Source: Corydoras sp. C115 | Lineage: Eukaryota > Chordata > Actinopteri > Siluriformes > Callichthyidae | Reading direction: 5' to 3' | DNA: 64,000 nt | Assembly (NCBI GenBank): GCA_019802505.1 | Contig: JAFMOC010000389.1 | Location: forward strand, 72,501-136,500 | Shown here: one piece after another, positions 1 through 11,472 of the stretch | Position numbering within the stretch: the stretch's first letter is position 1 | Layout: the number at the start of each line of letters is the position of its first letter | Made by a program: the position numbers and the translations under genes | Notes under the pieces: model-generated | Database searches by the model: none | The model's input: only the letters and a program-made list of their open reading frames with translations | Told to the model about the DNA's origin: nothing

Positions 1-18
1 GACGGGACAGGTCCTCAC

Positions 19-1256
19 CGCTCGCGCCGCGTCGCCGAAGTCGATCTTCAGGCGGCCCATGGCGCGGATGATGGCGATGATGGACTGGATGGTGTTGCTG
101 TAGACCACGGCCTTGTACTGCTTGCATTCCTCCTCTGAATAGCCCGCCTCATGGATGATTCTGTAAAATAAATCAAACAGAACATCTGATCAGGGCTCGT
201 TATGAGACCCACTTAAAACGTCCCATCATCTGGTCCACACGGTGCATCGTCTCCCTCAGCCGGACTGTGGGCTCTGACTTCCTGAGAAGTCACATGACTT
301 GTTGCACAACCAGCACTCGGTGAATGTTTTGGAAACAGGCGAAAGTGATTAAAAAACAACGCCGACATCGATCTGCGTAACGTCTGACCGGCGGTGAACC
401 AACCCCAGCTTCCGGTCCGGTCCGCGCCGCCCGTGAGCCGCGTCACGAGATCAGAGAACCGGCTGTTCCGTTTAATTCGGGACTTTTTATAGAATACTGT
501 GGAACTTTAACGACGCTCTATAAAACGAAGGATATTCCACATCTGAGGTTTAAACACGTCCTGCACCTTTAATTAATGAAACCTCAGAGCGCTTCCTGAG
601 CCCCGCACACACGCCGTGTGGTGTAAACACGGGCCGGAGCCGCGGGGTCACAGAGCTGCACACCGGCGGGCTTCTAATGGAAAAACAAACAGCGGCAAAC
701 TTTCATAATACGGGTTCTCCAGAGAAACGGAGCAAAGATCTCGCATTTAACTACACGCTCACCACCACGTCTCTACTCTCACCGTCCAGAGCATCGGATC
801 CACCACCATACAGATGGAGTTTGGAGTTCTGTAGTCCATCTATTCCTCGACAGACCCTGTCAGGCCCCTTTACTCTGTTCCATGGACAGTATCATTAGGG
901 TGGTGGATGATCCACAGTACTGCAGTCACACTGTCCTGGTGGTGCAGGGGTATTATATTATATTGTAAGTTGTGCTGCTGGGACTAAAACCCTGTATCCA
1001 CTCACTGTACACTGCATTACCCACCTCCACCTTCCACTACGGGCTGTAAGTAGAACTACAGAGTGGAACTGAGGAACTGCTGAGGGTTTTAACTCATTTA
1101 AAGAAATAAAAATCACAAGCACTCACTTCATCTGCTTCACTATCGTACTCTTCCCAGACTCTCCAGCACCTGAAAATCACATCCACAAAGACAAAAGGTT
1201 CATATATTAATACATTTAACAAAGCTTAACGAATTGTCTCATATATAATATATATA

Positions 1257-1315
<59 letters not shown>

Positions 1316-3184
1316 CTATATATATATACATATATAATTACGGAGTTGTTTGAATATAGGCAGTGCAAATGAATCAGATAAATATGAATGACAGAGTTAC
1401 AGCTCCTACAAGAAACAGATCTAAAGTGAGAGAAGTTATTATTTATTAATCACACACCAAATCCAGGAACAAAATTAGTCTGATTTTCCTGAAGATGATT
1501 AGACCCGACATGCCGTGACTTAGCGTCCACAGTAGTTAGTCATCATGTACACGCACATTCAGAACTTCACCCGGCCGAAGCCTTTTATCTGAACAGATGA
1601 GATCATTAGAACTGTAATACGGGAACCGTCTCATGTTACAGAGTCCACATCCGAGCAGGACCCGGCCTTGTAGAAAACTCAGAGATCATTAGATAATAAT
1701 CTATTAAACAAATATGAATTTAAAAAAATGGCCTAAAAGTTCTGCGTCTAAAACGTTAGGCCCTTAACGGTTGGCAGCACGTGTGAATGTGAGGCTGAAG
1801 CAGAACGTCGCCGCCGGAGGCCGAGCGCAGGAACAGTGGACACGTGTTGGGTTGTGTATAAATACAGATGCATACAGATCTTCACTCGTCTGAAGCCGTT
1901 GATGGCAGAGCTTCTTTATGTGCACGTTCATTGTCGTGACATCACCAGAGGGCAGAACACATGAAAGGATTTCTATAACGTGTGCTGGACGCAGCCTCCA
2001 CCCTTCTCCCCTGCGCGTCCCTTTGTCTGTGCGGTTACTCGGTTTGGCAGAAGCTCAGTTCGGGGTACGACTTCCGTTCTGAACTCGGTCTGAAGTGGTC
2101 TGTTCATCCTGAACACAAACAAACAGGTTTTACAGCAGCAGTCCTAACGACGGCGGTGGGTGTGTCCACCGATTGAGACGGAACAACAATGGAGACGTCA
2201 TGGAGGGGAGTGACGAACGGCTCGGGCGCTCGTGAGGAGTTCAAAATCGTTTGGGGAGAATGTTTTCAGCAGAACGCAAGAAGAATCATGAATCAGCAGA
2301 CTGCGGGGTGTCTGAGCGATACGGGACGAAAAGATCAGACAACCCATTGTGTTTCTGACTGTACGCTTTACAGATGAGGAAACAGTATGGGGAAGGCCCC
2401 GGTCTGTCCCAGCATTCCACTACAAAGTCTATAGAGACCTGTAAAGCACCTGCATCATCTTCCAAAATACGAGTCTCTGATAAAACTGAGAATCAAGACA
2501 TTTTAAAGTCAGGAGCTTTTTAAAATAACATGACGGATTAGAATATAAATGTCCATCTGATACATCACCACAACAAAACTGTCACATGTCACGTCATTAA
2601 ATAAATATAGGAGTGTGTGTGTGTGTGTGTCTTTACTCTTTATATTTGATGAGGTGTGTGTTCAGAGCTGTGATCATCTTACAGTTCATCTTGTGATCTT
2701 ATCTGAACACACACCCATGTGTATGTGTGTGTGTGTGTATGTGTGTGTGTGTGTGTAGGAGGATCATAGTGGGAGTTGGGTAGCACAGGTAACTAAAACA
2801 CATCCCATCTGTCATACAAACAGAACTCTCCTCTTTAAAAACTCTGAGCTGAATCGGTACCTCGACTCTTTACTGGTTTTAAGGACAGTGTAACACAATG
2901 TGGGCGGAGCTTCTGAGAAAGCAAAGGTCGTTATGGTTTAATGTTAAGAGCTAACTATCAAAGCTACTGTGATGTGAATGTATGCATCGGGAAGTTTTTT
3001 CACGCGAGTTCCATGCATTAAAGGTGTGGATGGCAGGAGGGGAAAGGGGCGGAGCTTATGGGTCGCACAGCGAGACACGCCGTATGAAACAAATCGAACA
3101 GATCAGAAAGATAAATACAGCAGAAATCTGACTGATATAAACATCATGCTTCTGAAAAAAGCCACTTCCTCTGCAGGTTGTGAA

Positions 3185-3225
<41 letters not shown>

Positions 3226-3339
3226 AGTGTAACAGCTGCATAATGTTCTGTAGTGGTTGTATGGAGTGTTTGAAGGGGAGTGAAAATAAACTTTTATTTG
3301 TTGACAGCTTTTGCCCGACGTTCTTCACACTGTTCTCAG

Positions 3340-3386
<47 letters not shown>

Positions 3387-6300
3387 CCATAAGTATATCA
3401 CCATCCGCACCACAAGCACTAAACCTGCGTCAACAGGAGTTTGAATCTGCACCTGTATATTTACTTTTATGGTCAGATGGATGTTGCCACCTTACTGAGT
3501 GCAGGTGTACAAGCCACGCCCACTTCCCCCACAGGTGCAGGTAAGATAAGCTGCAAACGAAGTCACCCGGCTTTTAATTCTGAACTATTTGACGAGCGAA
3601 GCCGCTTCCTGTAACCACGCAACCTCAGAGTTTCTCAGACTGATCACGTGACCCAGCTGCAGCTGAATCATGGGACGGCTTTCAAAATGGCTCGTCATCA
3701 AGGGAAACTGGGAGTGGGAGGAGTCAATGTCATATTCGTGCCTGTGAATATTTAACGGAAAAAATCACACGTCCCCTTTAGTTGGAACGAGACGGTGTCT
3801 CAATACTTTTGTTCATATGGTTTTTGTTTGGGACGATTTTGCTGCGGGGTCATTCGTATTTATTCGTCGCACCCCCCCCCCCCACACCCCACAAGTGACC
3901 ATCATTAGTGCTTTTAGTGACCGTTCACCACCAATCTACCCCCCCCCCCCCACAAGTGACCACCATTAGTGCTTTTAGTGACCGTTCACCACCAATCTAA
4001 CCCCCCCCCCCTCACAAGTGACCATCATTAGTGCTTTTAGTGACCGTTCACCACAAATCTAACCCCCCCCCCTCACAAGTGACCACCATTAGTGCTTTTA
4101 GTGACCGTTTACCACCAATCTAACCCCCCCCCCCTCACAAGTGACCACCATTAGTGCTTTTAGTGACCGTTCACCACCAATCTAACCCCCCCCCCACAAG
4201 TGACCATCATTAGTGCTTTTAGTGACCGTTCACCACAAATCTAACCCCCCCCCTCACAAGTGACCACCATTAGTGCTTTTAGTGACCGTTCACCACCAAT
4301 CTAAACCCCCCCCCCCCCCATATCACTCAGTTGGGTCTATGAGAAACCCATTCAAGTAAAAAAAAATGAGTGCATCATGTGGATACAGTTACACTTACAG
4401 TGTGTGTGTGTGTGTGTGTGTGTGTGGGGGGGGGGGGTGGTGGAGGTGCGCAGATTTAAACGACTAAATGAAGCCGTATAATGAGCTGCAGGGTGAATCA
4501 GGTGTCAAATGAGGGAGGATAATGAACTCCACCGAGACGGGAGGAGGATGTGACTGATGCACACGGCGTGCTGATTAGAAAACGGCCTGAAACCTCGTCA
4601 CCGTCCGAGCTGCAGACGTTGGACACGCGAGGCCCCGATAATCAGAATAATGATTAGACGTCTGATTAACCGTAATCAGACTCAGTGAGGCTCTCTGATA
4701 AACCTAAAGAAAGACGTCGCCACACTGCGTGAGCCCTCTGACCTAAAGCGCATCCGGGGTTCCATCCCGGGTCGGGGTAAATGACAACATTTTTAAGGGC
4801 GATTTGTATGTTCTCCCCATATCTATATGTGGGTTACACCCAACCACAGGTGTGAATTTGTTCGTCCAGGCAACCGGTTCAGCTCACATTCTGACACACG
4901 GTAAAGGAGGGTGAAGGCCGCACAGATATTTCAGAACCTCCATTAAAGAGCCTCAGTGACTCCCAGAACCTCAGAATTCAACAGGAACCAACCAGGATGG
5001 ACCTGAAGAAAGACGTCAGCTCACATTCTGACACACTGTAAAGGAGGGTGAAGGCCGCACAGATATTTGTGAACCGTGTGAGCTCCATTAAAGAGCCTCA
5101 GTGATTCCCAGAACATCAAAATTCAACAGGAACCAACCAGAATGGACCTGAAGAAAGACGTCAGCTCATATTCTGACACACTGTAAAGGAGGGTGAAGGC
5201 CCCAAAGATAGTTCTGAACCATGTGAGCTCCACAAAAGAGCTTCAGTGATTCCCAGAACATCAGAATTCAACAGGAACCAACCAGAATGGACCTGAAGAA
5301 AGACGTCAGCTCACATTCTGACACACTGTAAAGGAGGGTGAAGGCCGCACAGATATTTGTGAACCGTGTGAGCTCCATTAAAGAGCTTCAGTGATTCCCA
5401 GAACATCAGAATTCAACAGGCACCAACCAGGATGGACCTGAAGAAAGACGTCAGCACACATTCTGACACACTGTAAAGGAGGGTGAAGGCCGCACATATT
5501 TCAGAACCTCCATTAAAGAGCCTCAGTAATTCCCAGAACATCGGAATTCAACAGGAACCAACCAGGATGGACCTGAAGAAAGACGTCAGCTCACATTCTG
5601 ACACACCGTAAAGGAGGGTGAAGGCCCCAAAGATAGTTCTGAACCGTGTGAGCTCCATTAAAGAGCCTCAGTGATTCCCAGAACATCAAAATTCAACAGG
5701 AACCAACCAGAATGGACCTGAAGAAAGACGTCAGCTCACATTCTGACACACGGTAAAGGAGGGTGAAGGCCCCAAAGATAGTTCTGAACCATGTGAGCTC
5801 CACAAAAGAGCTTCAGTGATTCCCAGAACATCAAAATTCAACAGGCACCAACCAGGATGGACCTGAAAAAAGACGTCAGCTCACATTCTGACACACTGTA
5901 AAGGAGGGTGAAGGCCGCACAGATATTTCAGAACCTCCATTAAAGAGCCTCAGAGATTCCCAGAACATCAGAATTCAACAGGAACCAACCAGGATGGACC
6001 TGAAGAAAGACGTCAGCTCACATTCTGACACACTGTAAAGGAGGGTGAAGGCCCCAAAGATAGTTCTGAACCGTGTGAGCTCCATTAAAGAGCCTCAGAG
6101 ATTCCCAGAACATCAAAATTCAACAGGAACCAACCAGAATGGACCTGAAGAAAGACGTCAGCTCACATTCTGACACACTGTAAAGGAGGGTGAAGGCCGC
6201 ACAGATATTTCAGAACCTCCATTAAAGAGCCTCAGTGATTCCCAGAACATCAAAATTCAACAGGAACCAACCAGAATGGACCTGAAGAAAGACGTCAGCT

Positions 6301-6506
6301 CACATTCTGACACACTGTAAAGGAGGGTGAAGGCCCCAAAGATAGTTCTGAACCGTGTGAGCTCCATTAAAGAGCCTCAGAGATCAGAATTCAACAGGAA
6401 CCAACCAGAATGGACGTGGAACCAAATCTAATGAGAAGTGGTTCCTGAGTCAGTGATGGAAAAGGTTCCTTTGTGTTTAATAACCGATGTGAAGTGATTT
6501 TGGGTT

Positions 6507-6552
<46 letters not shown>

Positions 6553-6697
6553 TGACCGGATGAAGATGGTGGCTCTCACCCAGCAGAAGCAGCTTGACCT
6601 CCCGCGCCGCCTTCTCTCCATCGTCCCGCAGATTTCGGTCTATCCTCCGGCTCCTCTCCACCGCAGCCTTGTCCTCGGTGCTCAGGGTGCAGCCCAT
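19..6697 (-). CDS. gnai1: G protein alpha-i subunit, 5' part (three coding exons; 3' part off the left edge)
   Basis: Inhibitory heterotrimeric G-protein alpha subunit, a membrane-tethered GTPase that lowers adenylyl cyclase activity downstream of GPCRs. Coding exons read on the minus strand: exon 1 at 6697-6580 (118 nt), exon 2 at 1169-1127 (43 nt), exon 3 at 160-19 (142 nt), all with GT/AG borders. They give 101 codons, starting MGCTLSTEDKAAVERS (Gly2 myristoylation and Cys3 palmitoylation signals). The P-loop GAGESGKS is split between exons 1 and 2, and exon 3 encodes the start of the helical domain (IIHEAGYSEEECKQYK). The N-terminus MGCTLS and the stretch RLKIDFGDAARA fit GNAI1 better than GNAI2 or the transducins, from remembered family sequence. 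Switch regions and C-terminus lie outside the window. Intron 1 (6579-1170) carries two large tandem arrays. Family certain; GNAI1 versus another alpha-i paralogue likely but not proved. Confidence 0.93.
1170..3871. other. gnai1 intron 1, distal part
   Basis: Intronic, with (AT)n at 1240, (TG)n tracts near 2613, 2720, 3187 and 3340, and a dispersed-repeat fragment near 2380. No exon seen. Confidence 0.6.
1240..1335. repeat. (AT)n microsatellite in gnai1 intron 2
   Basis: Nearly pure TA repeat, able to fold back on itself. Confidence 0.95.
3872..4320. repeat. Seven-copy ~61-bp minisatellite in gnai1 intron 1
   Basis: Unit of 59 to 62 bases with a C8-14 homopolymer, then ACAAGTGACCACCATTAGTG and CTTTTAGTGACCGTTCACCA. 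The CAAGTGACCA anchor occurs at about 3891, 3952, 4014, 4075, 4137, 4196 and 4256. Copies differ by a few substitutions and by C-run length. Confidence 0.93.
4870..6414. repeat. About 11 copies of a ~142-bp tandem repeat in gnai1 intron 1
   Basis: Unit contains CTCACATTCTGACACACTG, AAAGGAGGGTGAAGGCC and AACCAACCAGAATGGACCTG. Anchors at about 4892, 5030, 5173, 5318, 5464, 5601, 5743, 5889, 6027, 6170 and 6308. Copies fall into two subtypes: GCACAGATATTT with a deletion before CTCCATTAAAGAG, and CCAAAGATAGTTCTGAACC without it. Subtypes alternate irregularly. Confidence 0.93.
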
Positions 6698-7120
6698 GTC
6701 CCTCAACTGAGATACTGTCTCTCACCCGGTGTCTCTCTCTGTCTCTGTCTCTCTCTCTCTCGCTCTGTCTCTATCTCTCTCCACCATGCACGACAACAAA
6801 CCCACACTCACACGCCCTGAACGCCTCAGTCCGCTCACAACGCGCTCTACAGCCGACTCCAACCCCGCCGAACGTCCGCCTTCACTCCCTCACGACCCGA
6901 ACCCGCTTCACAGCGCGATTAAAGCGACAAACGGCGCGGAGAGAGAGAATAAATCGGTTAAAGTCGGAGAGCAAACGGCTAACTGTTCCTCCATCCGCCC
7001 GTTCGCTCCAGTTCCTGCTCTGTAAAAAACGCGGTTGCCAGATTGTAACAAATCCTCCCTCAGGAAACGACCGACGGAGGGCCGCGGCCCCAAGCAGCTG
7101 TATGATTACAGTTCGATTCT

Positions 7121-7456
7121 CCATTCATTCATTATCTCCTGCTTTATCCTCTATTAGGGTCGCGGTGGGGTTCCCCATGCCCATCCAGGGGAGAACATCT
7201 CGGGCGCTGGGCAGATACACCCAGGACAGGGCGCCAATCCATCGCTGGACACACTCACTCACACAGACACACTCTATATGGGGCAATTTTGAGAATTCAA
7301 TTGACTTGATCCATGTTTTTGGACTGTGGGAGGAAACCGGAGAATCCAGAGGAAACCCACGCAGACACGGGGAGGACATGGAAACTCCACCCAGATGGGG
7401 ATTCGAACCGGGAATCCCCACTGAGAGGAGAACATGCCAACCACTAAACCGCCGTG
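7121..7456 (-). mobile_element. tRNA-derived SINE (family A), full length
   Basis: Flanked by a 12-base target-site duplication CAGTTCGATTCT at 7109-7120 and 7457-7468. Shares the family body: 5' GGCGGCACGGTGGCTTAGTG, a pol III B box GGTTCGAATCC, TTTCCTCCCACAGTCC and a 3' GATAAAGCGGAAGATAATG tail. It resembles fish DANA/Mermaid SINEs; the family name is inferred. Confidence 0.93.
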
Positions 7457-8370
7457 CAGTTCGATTCTGTAACTATGAAATCAATGCATCAATAAAATTA
7501 AATTTTGAATAAGAACCAAATTGACCAAAAATATTCAGACACGTAATAATAATAACTATATTCAGGTTTTTTTTTTGTTCAGTTATTCAGTTAAAAAAAA
7601 AACCTTTAGAACTGATTCAGTAACTTCAAGTTGTTTCTGAACTTCTACACCCTAAACTTACTAAATACTAAACACACAGTGACTCTAGAACATAAGGGCA
7701 GGAACATTGTGTAGGTCCATCACAGCTCCAGTGTTGATGACTGAGTTTATTATTCAGTTATTAAAAAATGAACACAAAAAGAAATCCGCCGTTGTTTTTA
7801 CTTTTTCATCTCGAGCCGCGGACTTGTTCGCTGAACGTTGCCTGATTTGACTGATGGAGAAAAAACAGAGGCTTTTTCAGTAAAGGAGCTGTTTTATTCA
7901 AATGATGTGCAAATTTCAAACAGGCCACGAAAAATATGCAAATGATGTCAAGCGCTTTAAAGTAAAAAAAAAACTGTTCCCATGTTGTTAGTACAAATAA
8001 TAATAATTATCAGAGCACAGACACAGTACTGGCCCATAGTGAGTACCGATATTAATACTTAATAACACCAACATTTCTCCAATATGATTTTGTTCAGATA
8101 TTTATTACATTCTGTCTGTTATAAAGAACATAATGTCATTAAGTTATACGTTTTATTGAACAAATTGTAATCTGTATAAATTTTGTAAAGTATAAGTGTT
8201 ACAGAACTATATAAATATAGGAGTACAGTATCGGATCGTTACTGATATTGGTATCAGTACATCATTAACTAATATGATGATTAAGATATACATTCACTTT
8301 AAGATTATTATGAAAACATAATTAAATAATTTGGTTTTAATGATAAAATATCTGTGATACTGTATATATT

Positions 8371-8712
8371 AGGGTGGCATGGTGGCTTAGTGGTTAGCAC
8401 ATTTGCCTCTCAGCGCTGAGGATTCCCGGTTCGAATCCCTATCTGCGTGGAGTTTCCATGTTCTCCCCGTGTCCATGTGGGTTTCCTCCGGATTCTCCGG
8501 TTTCCTCCCACAGTCCAAAAACATGGATCAAGTTAATTGAGTTCTCGAAATTGCCCCATATAGTGTGTGTGTGAGTGAGTGTGTGCCCAGCGATGGACTG
8601 GCGTCCTGTCCTGGGTCTATCTGCCCAGTGCCCGAGACGTTCTCCCCTGGATGGGCATGGGGAACCCCACCGCGACCCTAATAGAGGATAAAGCGGAAGA
8701 TAATGAATAAAT
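8371..8712 (+). mobile_element. SINE family A
   Basis: Nearly full length, with A-box-like GGCTTAGTGGTTAGC and B box GGTTCGAATCC, ending in GATAATGAATAAATG. Confidence 0.92.
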
Positions 8713-9470
8713 GTAAATATTATTCAGTTAAATTATTATCATTTAATTACATTTGATGATCCACAGCAATTTATATAAAAAAAACTATTAGGAAAAAAAA
8801 CTTACTTGATTAAAAAACATTTTTGTAAAATGTTACAAATATTAAAATAATAGATTTAAAACAATCCATGTTGCTCATTGACCATAAAACACGAGCCTCA
8901 AATGCACAATCTGGCAACCCGCTCTCGCACACGTACGCGGCAGCTCGTCCCTTTGGGCCCTGCTGCGCGTTCACGGACCGGGACCGGGATAGGCCCGAGC
9001 GGTCCGGGTCAGAGGATCAAAGGGAGGGGGGGGGGGGCGTGCCGACGGCGCCTTTGTTCTGTGTCCGTCGTTAGGGGGCGGGACCTGCCGTTGCCCCGGG
9101 TGACCGCCAGCCGGACCCCCGACAGATGGGCCCGTAAGAATCATGTTAGTGAATCGATTCATTTGTGAATTCGATTCCGCCCGACGGGGCGTTTCACCGA
9201 ATGGAAGTTTAAAAATCGCTCGACCAATCAGAGCGCAGGAGCGGCACGCGCTCACCAAGAGCACTTCAAAGGTCTCCGTCCGACCGAAGAACAGAGTTAA
9301 AGTTCATCAGAGTCCGACGTCATCACCGAGGATCAAAGACCACGAGATTTAAACTCCACATTAAAGACGTTTGAACTCAGAAAATTAATGAATCATGAAA
9401 ACTCAACACTGCCCCCCACTGTCCGAGCCGCGTAACGCACGTGACCCGCGACTGGGCGCTCACGTTCTGG

Positions 9471-9787
9471 TCAAGTCATTTTTATAGACCATCATTTTAA
9501 TAATTCTTTTATTTACGTAAATGTGCGTTTGTACATCCAGAAACTGATTATAAGCACACTGAATCGATGTTCCAATTCATTCCATAATTAATCCAATGAG
9601 GTTTCGGAGAGTAAGGTGTTTACAAATCCCCTAGTGATTAGAGATCAAAGGTTGAAATGTTCGTGATAAATTCACAATGTCATGTCATGGTGTGTGTGTG
9701 TGTGTGTGTGTGTAATAAAAATAAAATTAGCTGAGTAATAAATGAATAGAGAATCTTATCTCAGGAAGCTTTATTATGGAGCCTGGT

Positions 9788-9823
<36 letters not shown>

Positions 9824-11472
9824 TGTTTTTCGGTAAACCTGAGATTATTAAAATACAGAAATAAAAACACTTCTGCAAACAATGTTGTGCCATGTTTTAC
9901 AAATAATTATAAATATGTTGTTATGGTTTAAAATGCACACAGAAACACACACACACACAGATGTTCAGAGGAGGGAGGAGGTTTATATCAGCAGAAGGAT
10001 GATGAGGATGGAGCCACGAGGCAGGAGGAGAGGAAGGTCGAGGAGGAGGTATCGGGACGTGGTGAAGGAGGACATGCAGGTGGTTGGTGTGATGGAGGAG
10101 GAAGCTGACAGGTCAGGACAGAGAATAATGACCCACGGTCTCGCTCCTCGGCGCTGAAGGACGGAGTCTCGCTGCACGAACACCATGTTCCTGTAAGCTC
10201 CCTCAAGCTCCTGCTCGGAGTAAAGCTCTAACATTCGGAACATTCACGCCGTAAAGATTACACCTCTTATCTGAGACGTGACATTCGCTCCCTCTGCACG
10301 GAATCCACTCCAGATTCTGATCCCTGATAATGTTTTTATGATCCTCCAGCCTATTAAATCACATATCAATGTTCATATCAAACTGGTTTTCATGGCTCAG
10401 GGTTTGAACGCTGGTTGGGGTGATGCACGGAGGAGGGGAGGGGGGGGGTCATGAAATGTTGGTGGAGGAAAAAGAATCACTGGTTAAATAACAATAAAAT
10501 AAATAATAAAATAAAAACAGATTAAAGTTCAAGATAAGATAAAAACACAAAGACCTGACTGTCACACAGCGGTTGATACAGCGGTTGTAACCATCGGTAA
10601 CCGCTGATCTTTAAGAATGATGTCATAAAGAACCTGCTCCTCAGAATGGAAGCAGTGGATCTTCCGTCCTCCACCGAACCTTACAGTAAATTCATTCATA
10701 CATTATCTTCCACTTTATCCTCTATTAGGGTCGCAGTGGGGTTCCCCATGCCCATGCAGGGGAGAACATCTACAGGCGCTGTGCAGATAGACCTAGGACA
10801 GGGCACCAATCCATCGCTGGGCACACACTCACTCACACACTCTATATGGGGCAATTTGGAGAACTCAATTGACTTGATCCATGTTTTTGGACTGTGGGAG
10901 GAAACCGGAGAACCCGGAGGAAACCCACACAGACACGGGGAGAACATGGAAACTCCACCCAGATGGGGATTCGAACCGGGAATCCCTAGTGCTGAGAGGA
11001 GAACGTGCTAACAACTAAGCCACCGTGCCGCCCTTTACAGTAAAAACGATGGAATTCAACAGCAACATAGATGTGATCATTCCATAAGAACGTGACATCA
11101 GCACATCTGGATGCAGGAGGGTTTACAGATGTGTAAACAGTCTACTTGAACACTACACATACACTACAAAAAGCTCTGGACAGAAATCAGGACGCCTGAG
11201 CATCACCGGTTTAAAGCAGGACGTTGAGGTTTAGGGATCATAATGAGAACTGCAGTGGAGAACCAGAGGAACCCCTGTCTCACTGTCTCACGTCCCTCCC
11301 TGTTTTCTTCCAGCTCAGCAGAGGGTTATCAGTGCGCTGATAATCCTCAGGTGATACTGCAGTGTTTACAGTCATTAACCTTGGATCCCTGATCGTCTAC
11401 CTGCTGTGAGCTGCACCGTCCACCCGCCGCTCAGAGCCTCCAGCCGTCTCACACAGCTCCATCCTCTCCGAC
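9471..11472. other. Intergenic, upstream of cd36
   Basis: Head-to-head spacer between gnai1 and cd36. Contains (TG)n tracts at 9691-9711 and 9790-9821, a purine-rich stretch at 9966-10110 and one minus-strand SINE. No gene seen; a non-coding first exon of cd36 could be hidden here. Confidence 0.5.
10691..11034 (-). mobile_element. SINE family A
   Basis: Full length, target-site duplication TTACAGTAAA at 10681-10690 and 11035-11044. Lies about 440 bases upstream of the cd36 start codon. Confidence 0.93.

Larger units (their letters stand above)
6700..9470 (-). promoter_or_regulatory. gnai1 5' flank: CpG-rich patches, intergenic
   Basis: Upstream of the gnai1 start. CT-rich tract at 6718-6782, GC/CpG-rich patches at 6800-7100 and 8920-9350, and two SINE copies between them. 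The first patch probably covers the gnai1 promoter and 5' UTR. The 8.9-9.35 kb patch could be an upstream promoter or enhancer; no motif settles this. No coding exon recognised. Confidence 0.4.

Noticed and set aside
7102..7512. 136-codon frame and similar frames at 10646, 33604, 50212 and 55249
   Set aside because: All are translations of the same SINE family on either strand.
8371..8712. tRNA gene suggested by the B box GGTTCGAATCC
   Set aside because: The B box belongs to a SINE; no complete cloverleaf. The same applies to all other family A and B copies.
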